Source of the DNA: Denitrobacterium detoxificans
Lineage (GTDB): Bacteria; Actinomycetota; Coriobacteriia; Coriobacteriales; Eggerthellaceae
DNA: 64,000 nucleotides
Assembly (NCBI RefSeq): GCF_015062615.1
Contig: NZ_SUUH01000004.1
Coordinates: 62,001 to 126,000 of the forward strand
Reading direction: 5' to 3'
This document shows positions 1-8,460 of this stretch, piece by piece; the stretch's first letter is position 1; every line of letters starts with the position of its first letter. Below the pieces are notes generated by a model. The model had not been told where the DNA came from and made no database searches. It saw nothing but the letters and a program-made list of their open reading frames with translations. The translations under genes were made by a program, and so were the position numbers.

Positions 1-2804
1 AGAACCATGCCGATGAGGAAGTCCGCGTTAGAAGAAACGAGGCGTTTAAGGCGTCGGAGCTTACCGCTTGTGATTCGATGCTTTCAAACATTGATGGTAA
101 GTCCCTTGACGACCAGCAAAGGAACGCCGTTGTGACCGACGAGTACAACAATCTGGTCATTGCCGGGGCGGGTTCCGGAAAGACATTGACCGTCGTAGGG
201 AAGATTAAATACCTGACTGAACATAGGGGCGTCAGACCGGAAGAGATCCTCGTTACCTCGTTTACCCGAAAGTCTGTCAACGAGCTTCAGGAGAGGATAG
301 AAAAGGCGGGCATCAAAGGCGTAACCTGCAAGACATTCCACAAGATGGGCCTCGATCGTCTCGGCAAAGTTGGCGTTGCAAACGAAAACGAGCTCAGAAA
401 CTGCGTTCTATCCTATCTGCGAGGGGGTATACAGGAGTATCCAGATCAGATGAGCGCGTATATCGAGTTCTACGGGTGCTATAAGCACGTGCCCAAGGAC
501 TATTCCGAATTCGAAAGCGAGGGAGCGAGGTTCGAGGCCCTAAAGGCAACCAGCCTCGAAACAATAAAGGGGCAACTGGATACGCTCAATGGGGAGCGCG
601 TGAAGAGCATCGAAGAGCTCATGATAGCAAACTACCTTTTCTTGCACGGCGTGGATTACGAATACGAGCGCAACTACGATGGTGATTACGAAACCAATGG
701 ACGTGCCTACCAACCCGACTTCTACCTTCCCGAATACGACATCTGGCTCGAACACTTTGGAGTTGACGAGCACGGGCGATGCCCTTGGATCGAAACAGAT
801 TTCGAGGAGCGCAAATACATCGAGGGAATGGATTGGAAGAGGTCCGTGCACGAAGCAAACGGCACTCGGCTTATCGAAAGCTACTCTTTCTGGAACAAGG
901 ACCACGACCTGCTGAACAAGCTCGAGGCGCTTCTGGAAGCCAATGGCGTCGAACTTGTAAGTGACGAAGAGATGCTTTCCGGGGTTTATGCAAAGCTGAG
1001 CCAAGACGACAAGTATCTCCGCAGCATCGCCACCCTCACCACAACGTTCTTGTCCCTGGCGAAAGCGAACAATATCGCTATGGCGGAAGTCGCTGAAAAG
1101 GGCCGCGACGCATATAAAGGCGACGGGTTCATGTGGCACCGCTTCGAGCTTTTCATGGCCTTCGCCGAGCCAATCATGACCCTTTATAGCAAAAGGCTCG
1201 AGGATAAAGGCCAGGTCGATTTCGACGACATGATCAACAAGGCCGCTTCGTTGATTGCAGAAGAGGGCCCAACGGAGCGATTCCGCTATATCATCGTCGA
1301 CGAATACCAGGACATATCGAAGAGCAGATTCGGTCTCATTAAAGCCATTCGCGATGCGTGTGAGGCTAAGCTCATGTGCGTAGGCGATGACTGGCAATCG
1401 ATATACCGCTTTGCGGGCAGCGACGTTTCGCTGTTCACCGATTTCGGAGAGTATGTGGGATTCCACGAGACGCTCAAGATCGAGAGGACGTACCGAAACT
1501 CGCAAGAGCTCGTCGACATCGCCAGCGCGTTCGTCGAGCGCAATCCGGCGCAAGTGCACAAGACGATGAAATCGTTCAAGCACGAAGACATGCCAGTCGT
1601 CATCAGTTACATGCCCGATATGGCGAATGGTCTAGAGGCTTCACTTAGCAGCATCCTGCAGATGCAGGATGGGGGCATGCGGAAGATACTCATCCTGGGC
1701 CGGCATAATTTCGATATCGAAACGCTCTATCCCGATTTCAAGGGGCAGGACTCTTTTGAAAACGAGAACATATCTCTGCGGCGCGACAGAAACACCGGCG
1801 ATGTGCATGTCATATACGGCGGCAACAGGAACATCACTTTCATGAGCGTTCATAGAGCTAAAGGCCTCGAGGCTGATGACGTCGTCGTGTTGAACCTGAT
1901 AAACGACATGTACGGCTTCCCGAACCGAATCGAAGACGACCCTATTCTGCAGATTCTTCTCGGGGGCGACGAAGAGCTCGAGTTCGCCGAGGAAAGACGC
2001 CTGTTCTACGTTGCCATCACCCGAACCAAACGGAGGGTTTTCCTCGTGTCAGGCGCCCTCGACAAGGGGGCGGGGCCGTCGCCGTTCGTTGGAGAGATAA
2101 GAGCGTTGGAATCGGAGCATTTGGGAGCGTTTGAAATTGAAGGGAAAGACGTCTGGAACCCAACGCTATGTCCCCGATGCGGAACGGGGCGGCTCGTCGT
2201 TCGCCGCAATTCTCAAACTGGCAGGAGCTTCCTGGGCTGCACGAACTTCCCTTTCTGCGAAAGGAGCTATGATCAGACCGAGATCCTCGAAGACAGGCTC
2301 AAGTGCCCGGCCTGCGATGGATGGATGGTAAGGCGAAGGCGCGGTTCAGACGGAAAGCCGTTCTTCGGATGCTCCAACTGGCCAGACTGCACGGCGACGA
2401 TTGACGCCACAGAGGAATACGAACCTGCCTATTCTGCTCCAAAGGCCGTGACGTACGCCAGTGTGCGTTTCAACTCAGACAATAGTTATCGCGATGCAGG
2501 CCATGGAAAGCCGGACTCTAAGAAATGCCCGAAATGCGGCGCCCCGCTAAAGCTTATGAAGAACAGCAAGGACGGCTCCCAGTTCTTCGGCTGTACGCGC
2601 TATCCGACTTGCAGATATACGCGAAACGTTGACGACGTCGCCTGGAGAGCGAGCGCTCCTGGGCATTCTGGAGGTAATGGTTCGACTGCGATGAGGTGCC
2701 CGAAATGTGGAGCGAAGCTCAAAGAGCTGACAAATAAGAAGGACGGGTCGATTTTCTACGGTTGTACGAGATATCCTGCGTGCAAGTACACAAGAAACAA
2801 GTAG
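1..2804 (+). CDS. UvrD/helicase IV-like DNA helicase with nuclease-like insert and four zinc ribbons (5' partial)
   Basis: Superfamily 1 helicase. The first ATG is at 78, but the frame is open to the window edge and the upstream codons resemble the N-terminal region that precedes the ATPase core in helicase IV proteins, so the gene probably starts outside. Counting from 78: Walker A AGAGSGKT near residue 30, an insert around 200-270 with PDFYLP...WLEHFG that looks like a PD-(D/E)XK nuclease-type core, motif II VDEYQD near 408, GDDWQSIYRFAG near 437, MSVHRAKGLEADDVVVL near 590 and YVAITRTKRRVFLV near 640. The C-terminal part has four topoisomerase-type CxxC...C(x4-7)C zinc ribbons. A role in DNA processing or defence is inference; helicase identity is secure. 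Confidence 0.85.
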   Translation, partial: NHADEEVRVRRNEAFKASELTACDSMLSNIDGKSLDDQQRNAVVTDEYNNLVIAGAGSGKTLTVVGKIKYLTEHRGVRPEEILVTSFTRKSVNELQERIEKAGIKGVTCKTFHKMGLDRLGKVGVANENELRNCVLSYLRGGIQEYPDQMSAYIEFYGCYKHVPKDYSEFESEGARFEALKATSLETIKGQLDTLNGERVKSIEELMIANYLFLHGVDYEYERNYDGDYETNGRAYQPDFYLPEYDIWLEHFGVDEHGRCPWIETDFEERKYIEGMDWKRSVHEANGTRLIESYSFWNKDHDLLNKLEALLEANGVELVSDEEMLSGVYAKLSQDDKYLRSIATLTTTFLSLAKANNIAMAEVAEKGRDAYKGDGFMWHRFELFMAFAEPIMTLYSKRLEDKGQVDFDDMINKAASLIAEEGPTERFRYIIVDEYQDISKSRFGLIKAIRDACEAKLMCVGDDWQSIYRFAGSDVSLFTDFGEYVGFHETLKIERTYRNSQELVDIASAFVERNPAQVHKTMKSFKHEDMPVVISYMPDMANGLEASLSSILQMQDGGMRKILILGRHNFDIETLYPDFKGQDSFENENISLRRDRNTGDVHVIYGGNRNITFMSVHRAKGLEADDVVVLNLINDMYGFPNRIEDDPILQILLGGDEELEFAEERRLFYVAITRTKRRVFLVSGALDKGAGPSPFVGEIRALESEHLGAFEIEGKDVWNPTLCPRCGTGRLVVRRNSQTGRSFLGCTNFPFCERSYDQTEILEDRLKCPACDGWMVRRRRGSDGKPFFGCSNWPDCTATIDATEEYEPAYSAPKAVTYASVRFNSDNSYRDAGHGKPDSKKCPKCGAPLKLMKNSKDGSQFFGCTRYPTCRYTRNVDDVAWRASAPGHSGGNGSTAMRCPKCGAKLKELTNKKDGSIFYGCTRYPACKYTRNK

Positions 2805-2877
2805 GGTATTTGCAAAACATGATTAAATGTGAATAGAACAATCGAGCCGTTCTGCGCGATTAGATTGGAGAAGTGGC

Positions 2878-4191
2878 ATGGATTTCGGGATCATCATTAT
2901 CGGCGTCGCCGCAGTTATAGCGATTGTCTTCCTCATCTCAAAATCACGAAGCAAGAGCTCATCTCCGGGGGAGCAGAAGAAATCCTCGCGCTCGCTCGCG
3001 GACATACTCGCAAAGGACCCCCATCAAAGCGTGCGGAACGCCATAGCGGGAAACCCCAATACCCCCGTTTATCTGCTGGAGGAGCTAGCAAAGGACGAAG
3101 ATTACGTGGTGAGAGGTTTCGTCGCCCGGAATCCTAGCACCCCAAGCGCCTTGTTGGAGAAGCTCTCGCATGATGGCGGTCTTGTGACTAACGGCGTCGC
3201 TATGAATACCCACACGCCGGGTCATTTGCTTGCCGAGCTCGCCCAAGGAACGCTTGAAGATAGGGTCCCTGGATGCTATATCGCGGAGAATCCGAGCACC
3301 CCCGCCGAAACACTCGAGCTCCTTTCGGACTGTCATATGGCCGAGGTCGCGAAAAACCCGAGCACCCCCCAACACGTTCTCGAACGGCTCGCCGAATACG
3401 AGGATACGAGTCAGCCCAAAACAGGTTTTACAACGAGATATTTCGTGAAGAGCCAGGTTGCCCAGAATCCGGGCACTCCTGACTATCTGCTGGAGAAGCT
3501 CGCCTTCGACGAAGAGGGGCAGGTTCGATATGGGGTCGAGATCAATCCGAGCACGCCACCTAATGTGTTGACCTCGATATACGAAAGGACGGTTTGCGAG
3601 CTCGAAGAAGCGGATGCGCTAGAAAGCCAGGGAGACGAGCGGAGTTGCGAGTCTATAAGACGTGAGGCTTATGAGACAAGGAGATATATAGGCGGCAACC
3701 CGTCCACCCCTGTTCAGATAATACGAACTCTCTCTGTCGACCAGAACCCAGGCGTTCGAGAATATGTTGCCGGAAACCCCAACCTGCCCACTGACTTATT
3801 CCTGGAACTCGCCCAGGATTGGGAGGAATCCGTCAGAAGAAAGGTTGCAGAGAATCCGAGCGCTCCTACCGAATGCCTCGATATGTTGGTAGACGACTCT
3901 GATGTTGAGGTGAGGATTAACCTCGCCGGTAATCCAAATGCTTCACCGAAGGCATTGCGGGTCCTGGCTAAGGATGACAGCATTGCGCAGGATCGGGTTG
4001 CAGCAAACAAAGCGACACCAGTCGACGTCCTCGAGGAGCTGTCGAGAGAGCCCGGCGGTTTTGTGCAGGCGGCCGTAGGAGCCAATCCGAGCACGCCGGC
4101 CCAAATCCTGATTCGAATGGCAAACGATGATTTCTTCGGAATCAGGGAGGGCGTAGCCAGCAATCCGGCAGTCCAGTCAATATATGTATAG
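2878..4191 (+). CDS. Membrane-anchored leucine-rich-variant (LRV) repeat protein
   Basis: 437 aa. Residues 3-20 form one hydrophobic segment followed by a basic stretch, which predicts an N-terminal anchor with a cytoplasmic body. The rest is about 13 repeats built on NPSTP-x3-LxxLAxD-x4-VRxxVAxN, the pattern of LRV/HEAT-like solenoids used for protein binding. No catalytic motif is visible. The ATG at 2878 was chosen because GGAG lies 8 bases upstream and it precedes the membrane segment. The gene follows the helicase by 73 bases on the same strand, so the two may be a unit. Function unknown; a scaffold or sensor role is inference. Confidence 0.75.
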   Translation: MDFGIIIIGVAAVIAIVFLISKSRSKSSSPGEQKKSSRSLADILAKDPHQSVRNAIAGNPNTPVYLLEELAKDEDYVVRGFVARNPSTPSALLEKLSHDGGLVTNGVAMNTHTPGHLLAELAQGTLEDRVPGCYIAENPSTPAETLELLSDCHMAEVAKNPSTPQHVLERLAEYEDTSQPKTGFTTRYFVKSQVAQNPGTPDYLLEKLAFDEEGQVRYGVEINPSTPPNVLTSIYERTVCELEEADALESQGDERSCESIRREAYETRRYIGGNPSTPVQIIRTLSVDQNPGVREYVAGNPNLPTDLFLELAQDWEESVRRKVAENPSAPTECLDMLVDDSDVEVRINLAGNPNASPKALRVLAKDDSIAQDRVAANKATPVDVLEELSREPGGFVQAAVGANPSTPAQILIRMANDDFFGIREGVASNPAVQSIYV

Positions 4192-4265
4192 GCTGGACTA
4201 CCGATGAACCCCTCCGCGCCGGCATTGTGGAATACCTGCGGAGGGGTTCTGGTGGCGGAAGCCGT

Positions 4266-4700
4266 CTATCCGGCGGCCTGCCTGCGGAACGCGAGATGGA
4301 GGTATTCGACGGCGTGGACCCGATCGACTCCACGCCACCGAAGCGCTCCACGACCCGCTCGGACTCCGCATCGGTGATGTCGCGGTTCTCGCCAGTTTCC
4401 GGGTCGAAGCCCACCCAGACCATGTCGCCGAAGACGATCGAGTAGAGCTTGCCCTCCGCAACCGCGTGCGAGAAGTCCATCTGCGAGAGGTAGCCCGCCT
4501 CGGCCATCTGCCGCGTGGCGTATACGGCGCGGTTCGCCGTCTCGAGCGAGGCGCCCAAAATGCCTTCCACGTTCACGTAAACTGCCGGCTCGTCGCAGAA
4601 GATGTAGCCCGCCGCCTCGATCGGCCCGCCGACGCATACCTGCAATGCGCTCAGGAAGCCGCAACCCTGAGATGCAGCCCCTGGAGAAAAAGCATGTGGT
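4266..4700 (-). pseudogene. Decayed DUF3846-like gene
   Basis: A reading frame running down from about 4700 contains LSALQVCVGGPIEAA, DEPAVYVNVEGILG, TANRAVYAT and GDMVWVGFDPETGE. This resembles the DUF3846 pattern (a small protein family common on plasmids, phages and conjugative elements). Near 4325 the sensible frame shifts: one frame stops making sense after VVERFGG, while the neighbouring frame gives HAVEYLHLAFRRQAAG and a stop at 4266. No convincing start or ribosome site is seen. I read it as a remnant of a mobile element; the family assignment is from memory of the motif. Confidence 0.45.
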
Positions 4701-4773
4701 CTCAACCGACAACTTAATCGCATTAATAGGCGAGTCTCGAGATAAATGGGGAATCGAAGGGATCTCCCTTATC

Positions 4774-4910
4774 TGAACTGCCTCCCTTTTCTTGGACATG
4801 AGAAAAGGGAGGCTTTTGCATGGCCCGTAGAACTTTGCACGCTGCCATCACGAGATCGAGAGCTGCCGAGCTCTACGACGAAGGCTACGGCGTCCGCTCC
4901 ATCGCCGAAT
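4774..4910 (+). mobile_element. Left-end remnant of an IS3-family (IS150-like) insertion sequence
   Basis: A TGAACTGCCTCCCTTTTCTTGGACA-type end resembles IS150-group inverted repeats. Then GGGAGG and an ATG at 4820 open a frame reading MARRTLHAAITRSRAAELYD followed by EGYGVRSIAE, typical of the helix-turn-helix start of an IS3 OrfA. The homology stops near 4910, where the sequence joins the back of an opposite-strand gene fragment. No right end and no OrfB are present. Confidence 0.5.
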
Positions 4911-5022
4911 CGCGGAAGTTGCTCGGTATCCATATGGTCATGGGCACGACATCGCCGTCTACGAGAAACGTCTGCACCTCGGAATCCTTTGCATCGCTCA
5001 CGATGAGCTCGGAATACTTCAT
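4900..5022 (-). pseudogene. Truncated N-terminal fragment of an unidentified gene
   Basis: On the minus strand an ATG at 5022 with GGAAGGA upstream opens MKYSELIVSDAKDSEVQTFL and continues for about 36 protein-like residues (ending PMTIWIPSNF). It then runs into the IS remnant on the other strand. It looks like the beginning of a gene cut by the insertion or a deletion. No family recognised. Confidence 0.35.
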
Positions 5023-5085
5023 CGCACGTCCTTCCATCACATGCGCAATGCAGTACAAATCTAGTACCAATTCTAATAGAACATC

Positions 5086-5523
5086 ATGTCGTTAGTACGA
5101 CCAGCCAACTGGCGTCTGCGCCGGTTAGTCGCAGACCGAAGATGGAAGATGATTCGGCTTCCTCCAATGGAAAGCGTCTCGAGCTTGCGCGATAGAGGCA
5201 TTATCTGTTTGCTCCGCCGGCCATCGCTGCCACCATGCGCTCACGTCGTTGGAACTCGTCCGCAGCCCGGGGGCCCGCGCCCCCACATTCCGCCGGGGCT
5301 GTCACGCCGCCTGGGGCGCATGGCGCATGAAAGTCAACTGGGGCGGCCGCCCAAGCCCTCCCTCCCGTGTCTTCACCACGGCTACGCAAGCCCGCTATGC
5401 ACTACTAAAGCACGGCTATACCAGGGGATGACTACTGCCCCTTACGTTCTCTTGCTCAATGAATGCAACCATCCGCTTACGGAACCGCTCTCGACTCTGG
5501 CGCTTCTGTCTGCAGCTATTTAA
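5086..5523. other. Non-coding stretch, no gene recognised
   Basis: Several overlapping short frames exist on both strands here but none has a convincing start, ribosome site or recognisable motif, and composition is high in Pro/Arg/Ser/Ala in every frame. Together with the flanking remnants I read it as decayed mobile DNA. Confidence 0.4.
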
Positions 5524-5583
5524 TGGATATCCACTTATCTTGACTTCACTCGTATTGCTGTTAGAATATTATTTGGATATCCA
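5524..5583 (+). promoter_or_regulatory. Promoter flanked by two TGGATATCCA palindromes (putative operator pair)
   Basis: TTGACT (5540-5545), a 16-base spacer and TAGAAT (5562-5567) form a good sigma-70 promoter. Identical 10-bp palindromes TGGATATCCA lie at 5524-5533 and 5574-5583, exactly 50 bp apart and on either side of the promoter. The downstream gene encodes a ribbon-helix-helix protein, a class that binds short palindromes, so autoregulation is likely (inference). Confidence 0.6.
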
Positions 5584-5604
5584 ATAATAGAAAGTTGCAG
5601 TTAT

Positions 5605-6090
5605 ATGGAGGGAGAATTCATGCGAGGCAGACCAAAGCTGAGCGATAGTCGGGACAACCAGTATCGCGTTCGGCTCAACGACGAAGAGAGCAGAAAACTC
5701 AACTACGTAAGCGAAACGACTGGCAAACCAAAATCAGAGGTTTTCAGGTATGCGCTGATCGATTATTACAACAAGGTGCGGTTAAATGAGGCAAACAATG
5801 CCAACAGCGAAGACGTTTGGGAAATAGGCGGCATCAGCCTGAAGCGGGTCGTAAATTGCCCGCATTGTAATACGCTTTTGCGGGTCGACCTCGAAAACAG
5901 GTGCAACATCACGACGAACGACGGGCAGATGGGTCCAGAAACTCTATACGAGTTCGAGCTCGAAGACACGTGCGATTATTGTGGCGGACACTTTCTCATG
6001 ACCGGATACATATCCGAGTACCCCGCCGGTGCACTTAACCATGAAGATATAGTTGTTCTCCCGACCCAGGAAAGGGGCGAAGGCCTATGA
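5605..6090 (+). CDS. Ribbon-helix-helix regulator with C-terminal zinc ribbon
   Basis: 161 aa. Residues 12-50 (YRVRLNDEESRKLNYVSETT and following helix) fit a ribbon-helix-helix DNA-binding fold. A second half carries NCPHCN and DTCDYCGG, a four-Cys metal-binding pair. The ATG at 5605 (or the in-frame ATG at 5620, with GGAGGGAG upstream) starts the first gene of a tight operon: its stop overlaps the next ATG by 4 bases, and the OLD nuclease and helicase follow. It probably represses the operon through the twin palindromes upstream. The zinc ribbon fused to an RHH domain is unusual; its ligand or partner is unknown. The start at 5620 gives 156 aa. Confidence 0.7.
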   Translation: MEGEFMRGRPKLSDSRDNQYRVRLNDEESRKLNYVSETTGKPKSEVFRYALIDYYNKVRLNEANNANSEDVWEIGGISLKRVVNCPHCNTLLRVDLENRCNITTNDGQMGPETLYEFELEDTCDYCGGHFLMTGYISEYPAGALNHEDIVVLPTQERGEGL

Positions 6091-6365
6091 GTTCTTTTTC
6101 GGAAGCAATCAAGCGAGAGACGAGGAGCCTAATCCCCGAGATACAGCAGCGATTTCGTAATGAGAGAGATGCAGAAATACAAGAAGCTATCGAAGCCGAG
6201 CGCGTCAACAACATTGCAATGACAGCTATCGCCATGCTGGATGCCGGTCTAAGAGACGAGCTCGTCACGCACACGCTCCAGAAATACTGGGATCTTTGGC
6301 TGAGCAAAGCGTCCGATATTATCGAATGGGCGCACTTTCAGCTTAACGAAAGCGTGGAACCGTAG
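6087..6365 (+). CDS. Small helical protein of the OLD/UvrD operon
   Basis: 92 aa, acidic and helix-rich, with no cysteine, membrane segment or known motif. It starts in a 4-base ATGA overlap with the regulator gene, so it is translationally coupled, and lies 52 bases ahead of the OLD nuclease ATG. Not recognised. Position suggests an accessory, inhibitor or specificity subunit of the nuclease-helicase pair; this is inference from context only. Confidence 0.65.
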   Translation: MSSFSEAIKRETRSLIPEIQQRFRNERDAEIQEAIEAERVNNIAMTAIAMLDAGLRDELVTHTLQKYWDLWLSKASDIIEWAHFQLNESVEP

Positions 6366-6417
6366 TGCAAGGGACAACCTTATTCTATCGCAGACAGTGG
6401 AGAACGGAGGGGCGGCA

Positions 6418-8460
6418 ATGCGACTTGCCAAAGTAATAATCGAGGGGTTCAGATCGTTCGGCGAGCGTCAAACCATCGAGTTCAATGGCCTTACCACCTT
6501 TATAGGCGAGAACAGCTCCGGAAAGACCGCGGCCCTCGCCGCGCTCGGAAAGATATTCGCCCCGCGACAAGCCGACCGCCAGATTATACGCAGCGATTTT
6601 CATCTCCCAAAAGACGCGAAACCAGAGGATGTCGATGAGCTTGAATTGGCCGTTGAGGCCGTCTTCGAATTCGACGAGCTCCTCTCGGCGGAACCGAACG
6701 ATGTTGTCGCGGTTTTTTACGATTACCTGACGTTGAACGGGCCGGAAGGGACGCCTATTATGCGCATCCGGCTCTCGGCAAAGTGGAGCAGGAGTGCGAA
6801 CGCCGAGGGATCCATCGACAGCGAGATAGCATTCATTAAGGCCGCGGAAGGCGAACTCGAGACGAAAGAGGACTGCGTCGCGGCTAAGCGACAGCTGCTA
6901 GACTCAATACGAATGATCTACGTCCCCGCATCACGGAATCCCAAGGCGGAGTTTAGGGCGAACTCGGGAACGATAATTGGCGGCCTAATAGGATCGGTGA
7001 ACTGGCGCGATGCCAAGAAGAACGCTATCAGGGCTAAGATAAACGAAATCAGCGACACCGTGCTCGAAGAGCCCGGAGCGAATGCCATCGACAAATCTCT
7101 CCACGACGCTTGGGACGGCCTTGATGACGACAGCCGCTACGGGAACGCCAGGCTGACCTTCGGTGGAGGGAGCTTCGAGTCCGTAGTGAATCATCCCGCA
7201 GTCGCGTTCTCGCCGACACCGGAGGAGAGGGAATACGAGATCGAAGAGCTCGGAGACGGCTTAAGATCTCTGTTCTACTTCTCCATGGTAAAAGGCCTCG
7301 TAGAACTCGAGGGCAAGCTTCGGCAAAATGCAGACGGCATAAAGGAACACTTCAACGTCACCCTGCCCACGCTCACGCTTCTAGCCGTCGAAGAGCCGGA
7401 AAACCACATCGCCCCTCACCTGCTCGGCAAGTTGATGCTGGAGCTGAGGAAAATCGGAGAAGAGCCCCACTGCCAAGTGATCGCAACGTCGCACTCCCCC
7501 GCGATTGTGGGGCGAGTGGAGCCGACGGAGATCCGACATTTCAGGATGCGCCGTGAATCCAATTCCACGATTTGCCGCCGCTTGTCCTTGCCTGACAACA
7601 CAGAAGCGGAAGCGTACAAATACGTCCGCGGGTCTCTCCTCGCCTATCCCGAGGTGCTGTTCGCGAAAGCCGTTGTACTCGGCGAAGGCAGCAGCGAGGA
7701 AATCGTCCTGCCCAGGGCGATTGAGGCACTATGCGGGCAAGCGGATGCCAACGGGATATCCGTCGCGCCGCTTGGCGGAAGGCACGTCAACCATTTCTGG
7801 AGGCTTTTCAACGAGCTCGATATCCCCTACGTGACGCTTTTGGACCTGGACCGCGAACGCTACGGAGGTGGATGGGGTAGAATCAAGTACGCCGCTTGCA
7901 AGCTGGAAGAATTCAAGAAGGACGAGACGTTTGACTGGCCGGGTGGCATCTCAACGGACTCGCCGGAATTCAAGTCCCTCAGCAAACGCGACGACGATGA
8001 CCCCGAATTTGACGAATGGATTGGTTACCTCGAATCGAAGGGCGTGTTCTTCTCGGCACCACTCGATCTGGACTTCGCGATGCTCTGCGCGTTTCCCAGT
8101 GCATACAAGGCTGTCGATGGAACAATCAATCTGCAAGACACGGAAAACGAGTCCAATCGCTCCACCGTTGAATTACCTATAGAGGATAGGCAGCACGCCA
8201 TCGAATACGTTTTGCACTCGGGCAAACACGGCTCTGGCGGCGACGGATCCACTTATACAGAAGACCAGAAGGATCTCATGCCGTGCTACAAGAGCCTTTT
8301 CCTCGGAAATAGGGGCAAACCAGGCACGCACATCCTTGCGCTTGCCAATGTAGACGACGAGTCTTTCAGGGAGCATATGCCTGAAACACTGGAGTGCCTT
8401 GTGAAAACGGTTTTCGGCCTCGCTTCGGGATCCCCTGCGGAGGCAGACGATGAAGCGTGA
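6418..8460 (+). CDS. Class 2 OLD-family ATP-dependent nuclease (GajA-like)
   Basis: 680 aa. The N-terminal ABC-type ATPase has GENSSGKT near residue 32, signature ELGDGLRSLF near 277, LLAVEEPENH near 320 and H-loop TSHSP. The C-terminal TOPRIM nuclease has VLGEGSSEEIVLP near 419 and LLDLDRE near 474. Class 2 OLD nucleases are encoded beside a UvrD-like helicase, and this pair is the core of the Gabija anti-phage system, in which the nuclease cuts DNA when nucleotides are depleted. The ATG at 6418 has GGAGGGG 8 bases upstream; a longer frame from 6397 lacks this. The stop overlaps the helicase start by 11 bases. At 680 aa it is longer than the roughly 580-aa GajA, with an extended C-terminus. 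Confidence 0.85.
   Translation: MRLAKVIIEGFRSFGERQTIEFNGLTTFIGENSSGKTAALAALGKIFAPRQADRQIIRSDFHLPKDAKPEDVDELELAVEAVFEFDELLSAEPNDVVAVFYDYLTLNGPEGTPIMRIRLSAKWSRSANAEGSIDSEIAFIKAAEGELETKEDCVAAKRQLLDSIRMIYVPASRNPKAEFRANSGTIIGGLIGSVNWRDAKKNAIRAKINEISDTVLEEPGANAIDKSLHDAWDGLDDDSRYGNARLTFGGGSFESVVNHPAVAFSPTPEEREYEIEELGDGLRSLFYFSMVKGLVELEGKLRQNADGIKEHFNVTLPTLTLLAVEEPENHIAPHLLGKLMLELRKIGEEPHCQVIATSHSPAIVGRVEPTEIRHFRMRRESNSTICRRLSLPDNTEAEAYKYVRGSLLAYPEVLFAKAVVLGEGSSEEIVLPRAIEALCGQADANGISVAPLGGRHVNHFWRLFNELDIPYVTLLDLDRERYGGGWGRIKYAACKLEEFKKDETFDWPGGISTDSPEFKSLSKRDDDDPEFDEWIGYLESKGVFFSAPLDLDFAMLCAFPSAYKAVDGTINLQDTENESNRSTVELPIEDRQHAIEYVLHSGKHGSGGDGSTYTEDQKDLMPCYKSLFLGNRGKPGTHILALANVDDESFREHMPETLECLVKTVFGLASGSPAEADDEA

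Noticed and set aside
540..1583. 347-aa minus-strand frame inside the helicase gene
   Set aside because: Shadow of the helicase in the opposite strand; lacks any recognisable domain.
4820..5095. Intact 91-aa gene starting at the IS remnant ATG
   Set aside because: Only the first 30 residues look like a transposase HTH; the rest is antisense to another gene fragment.
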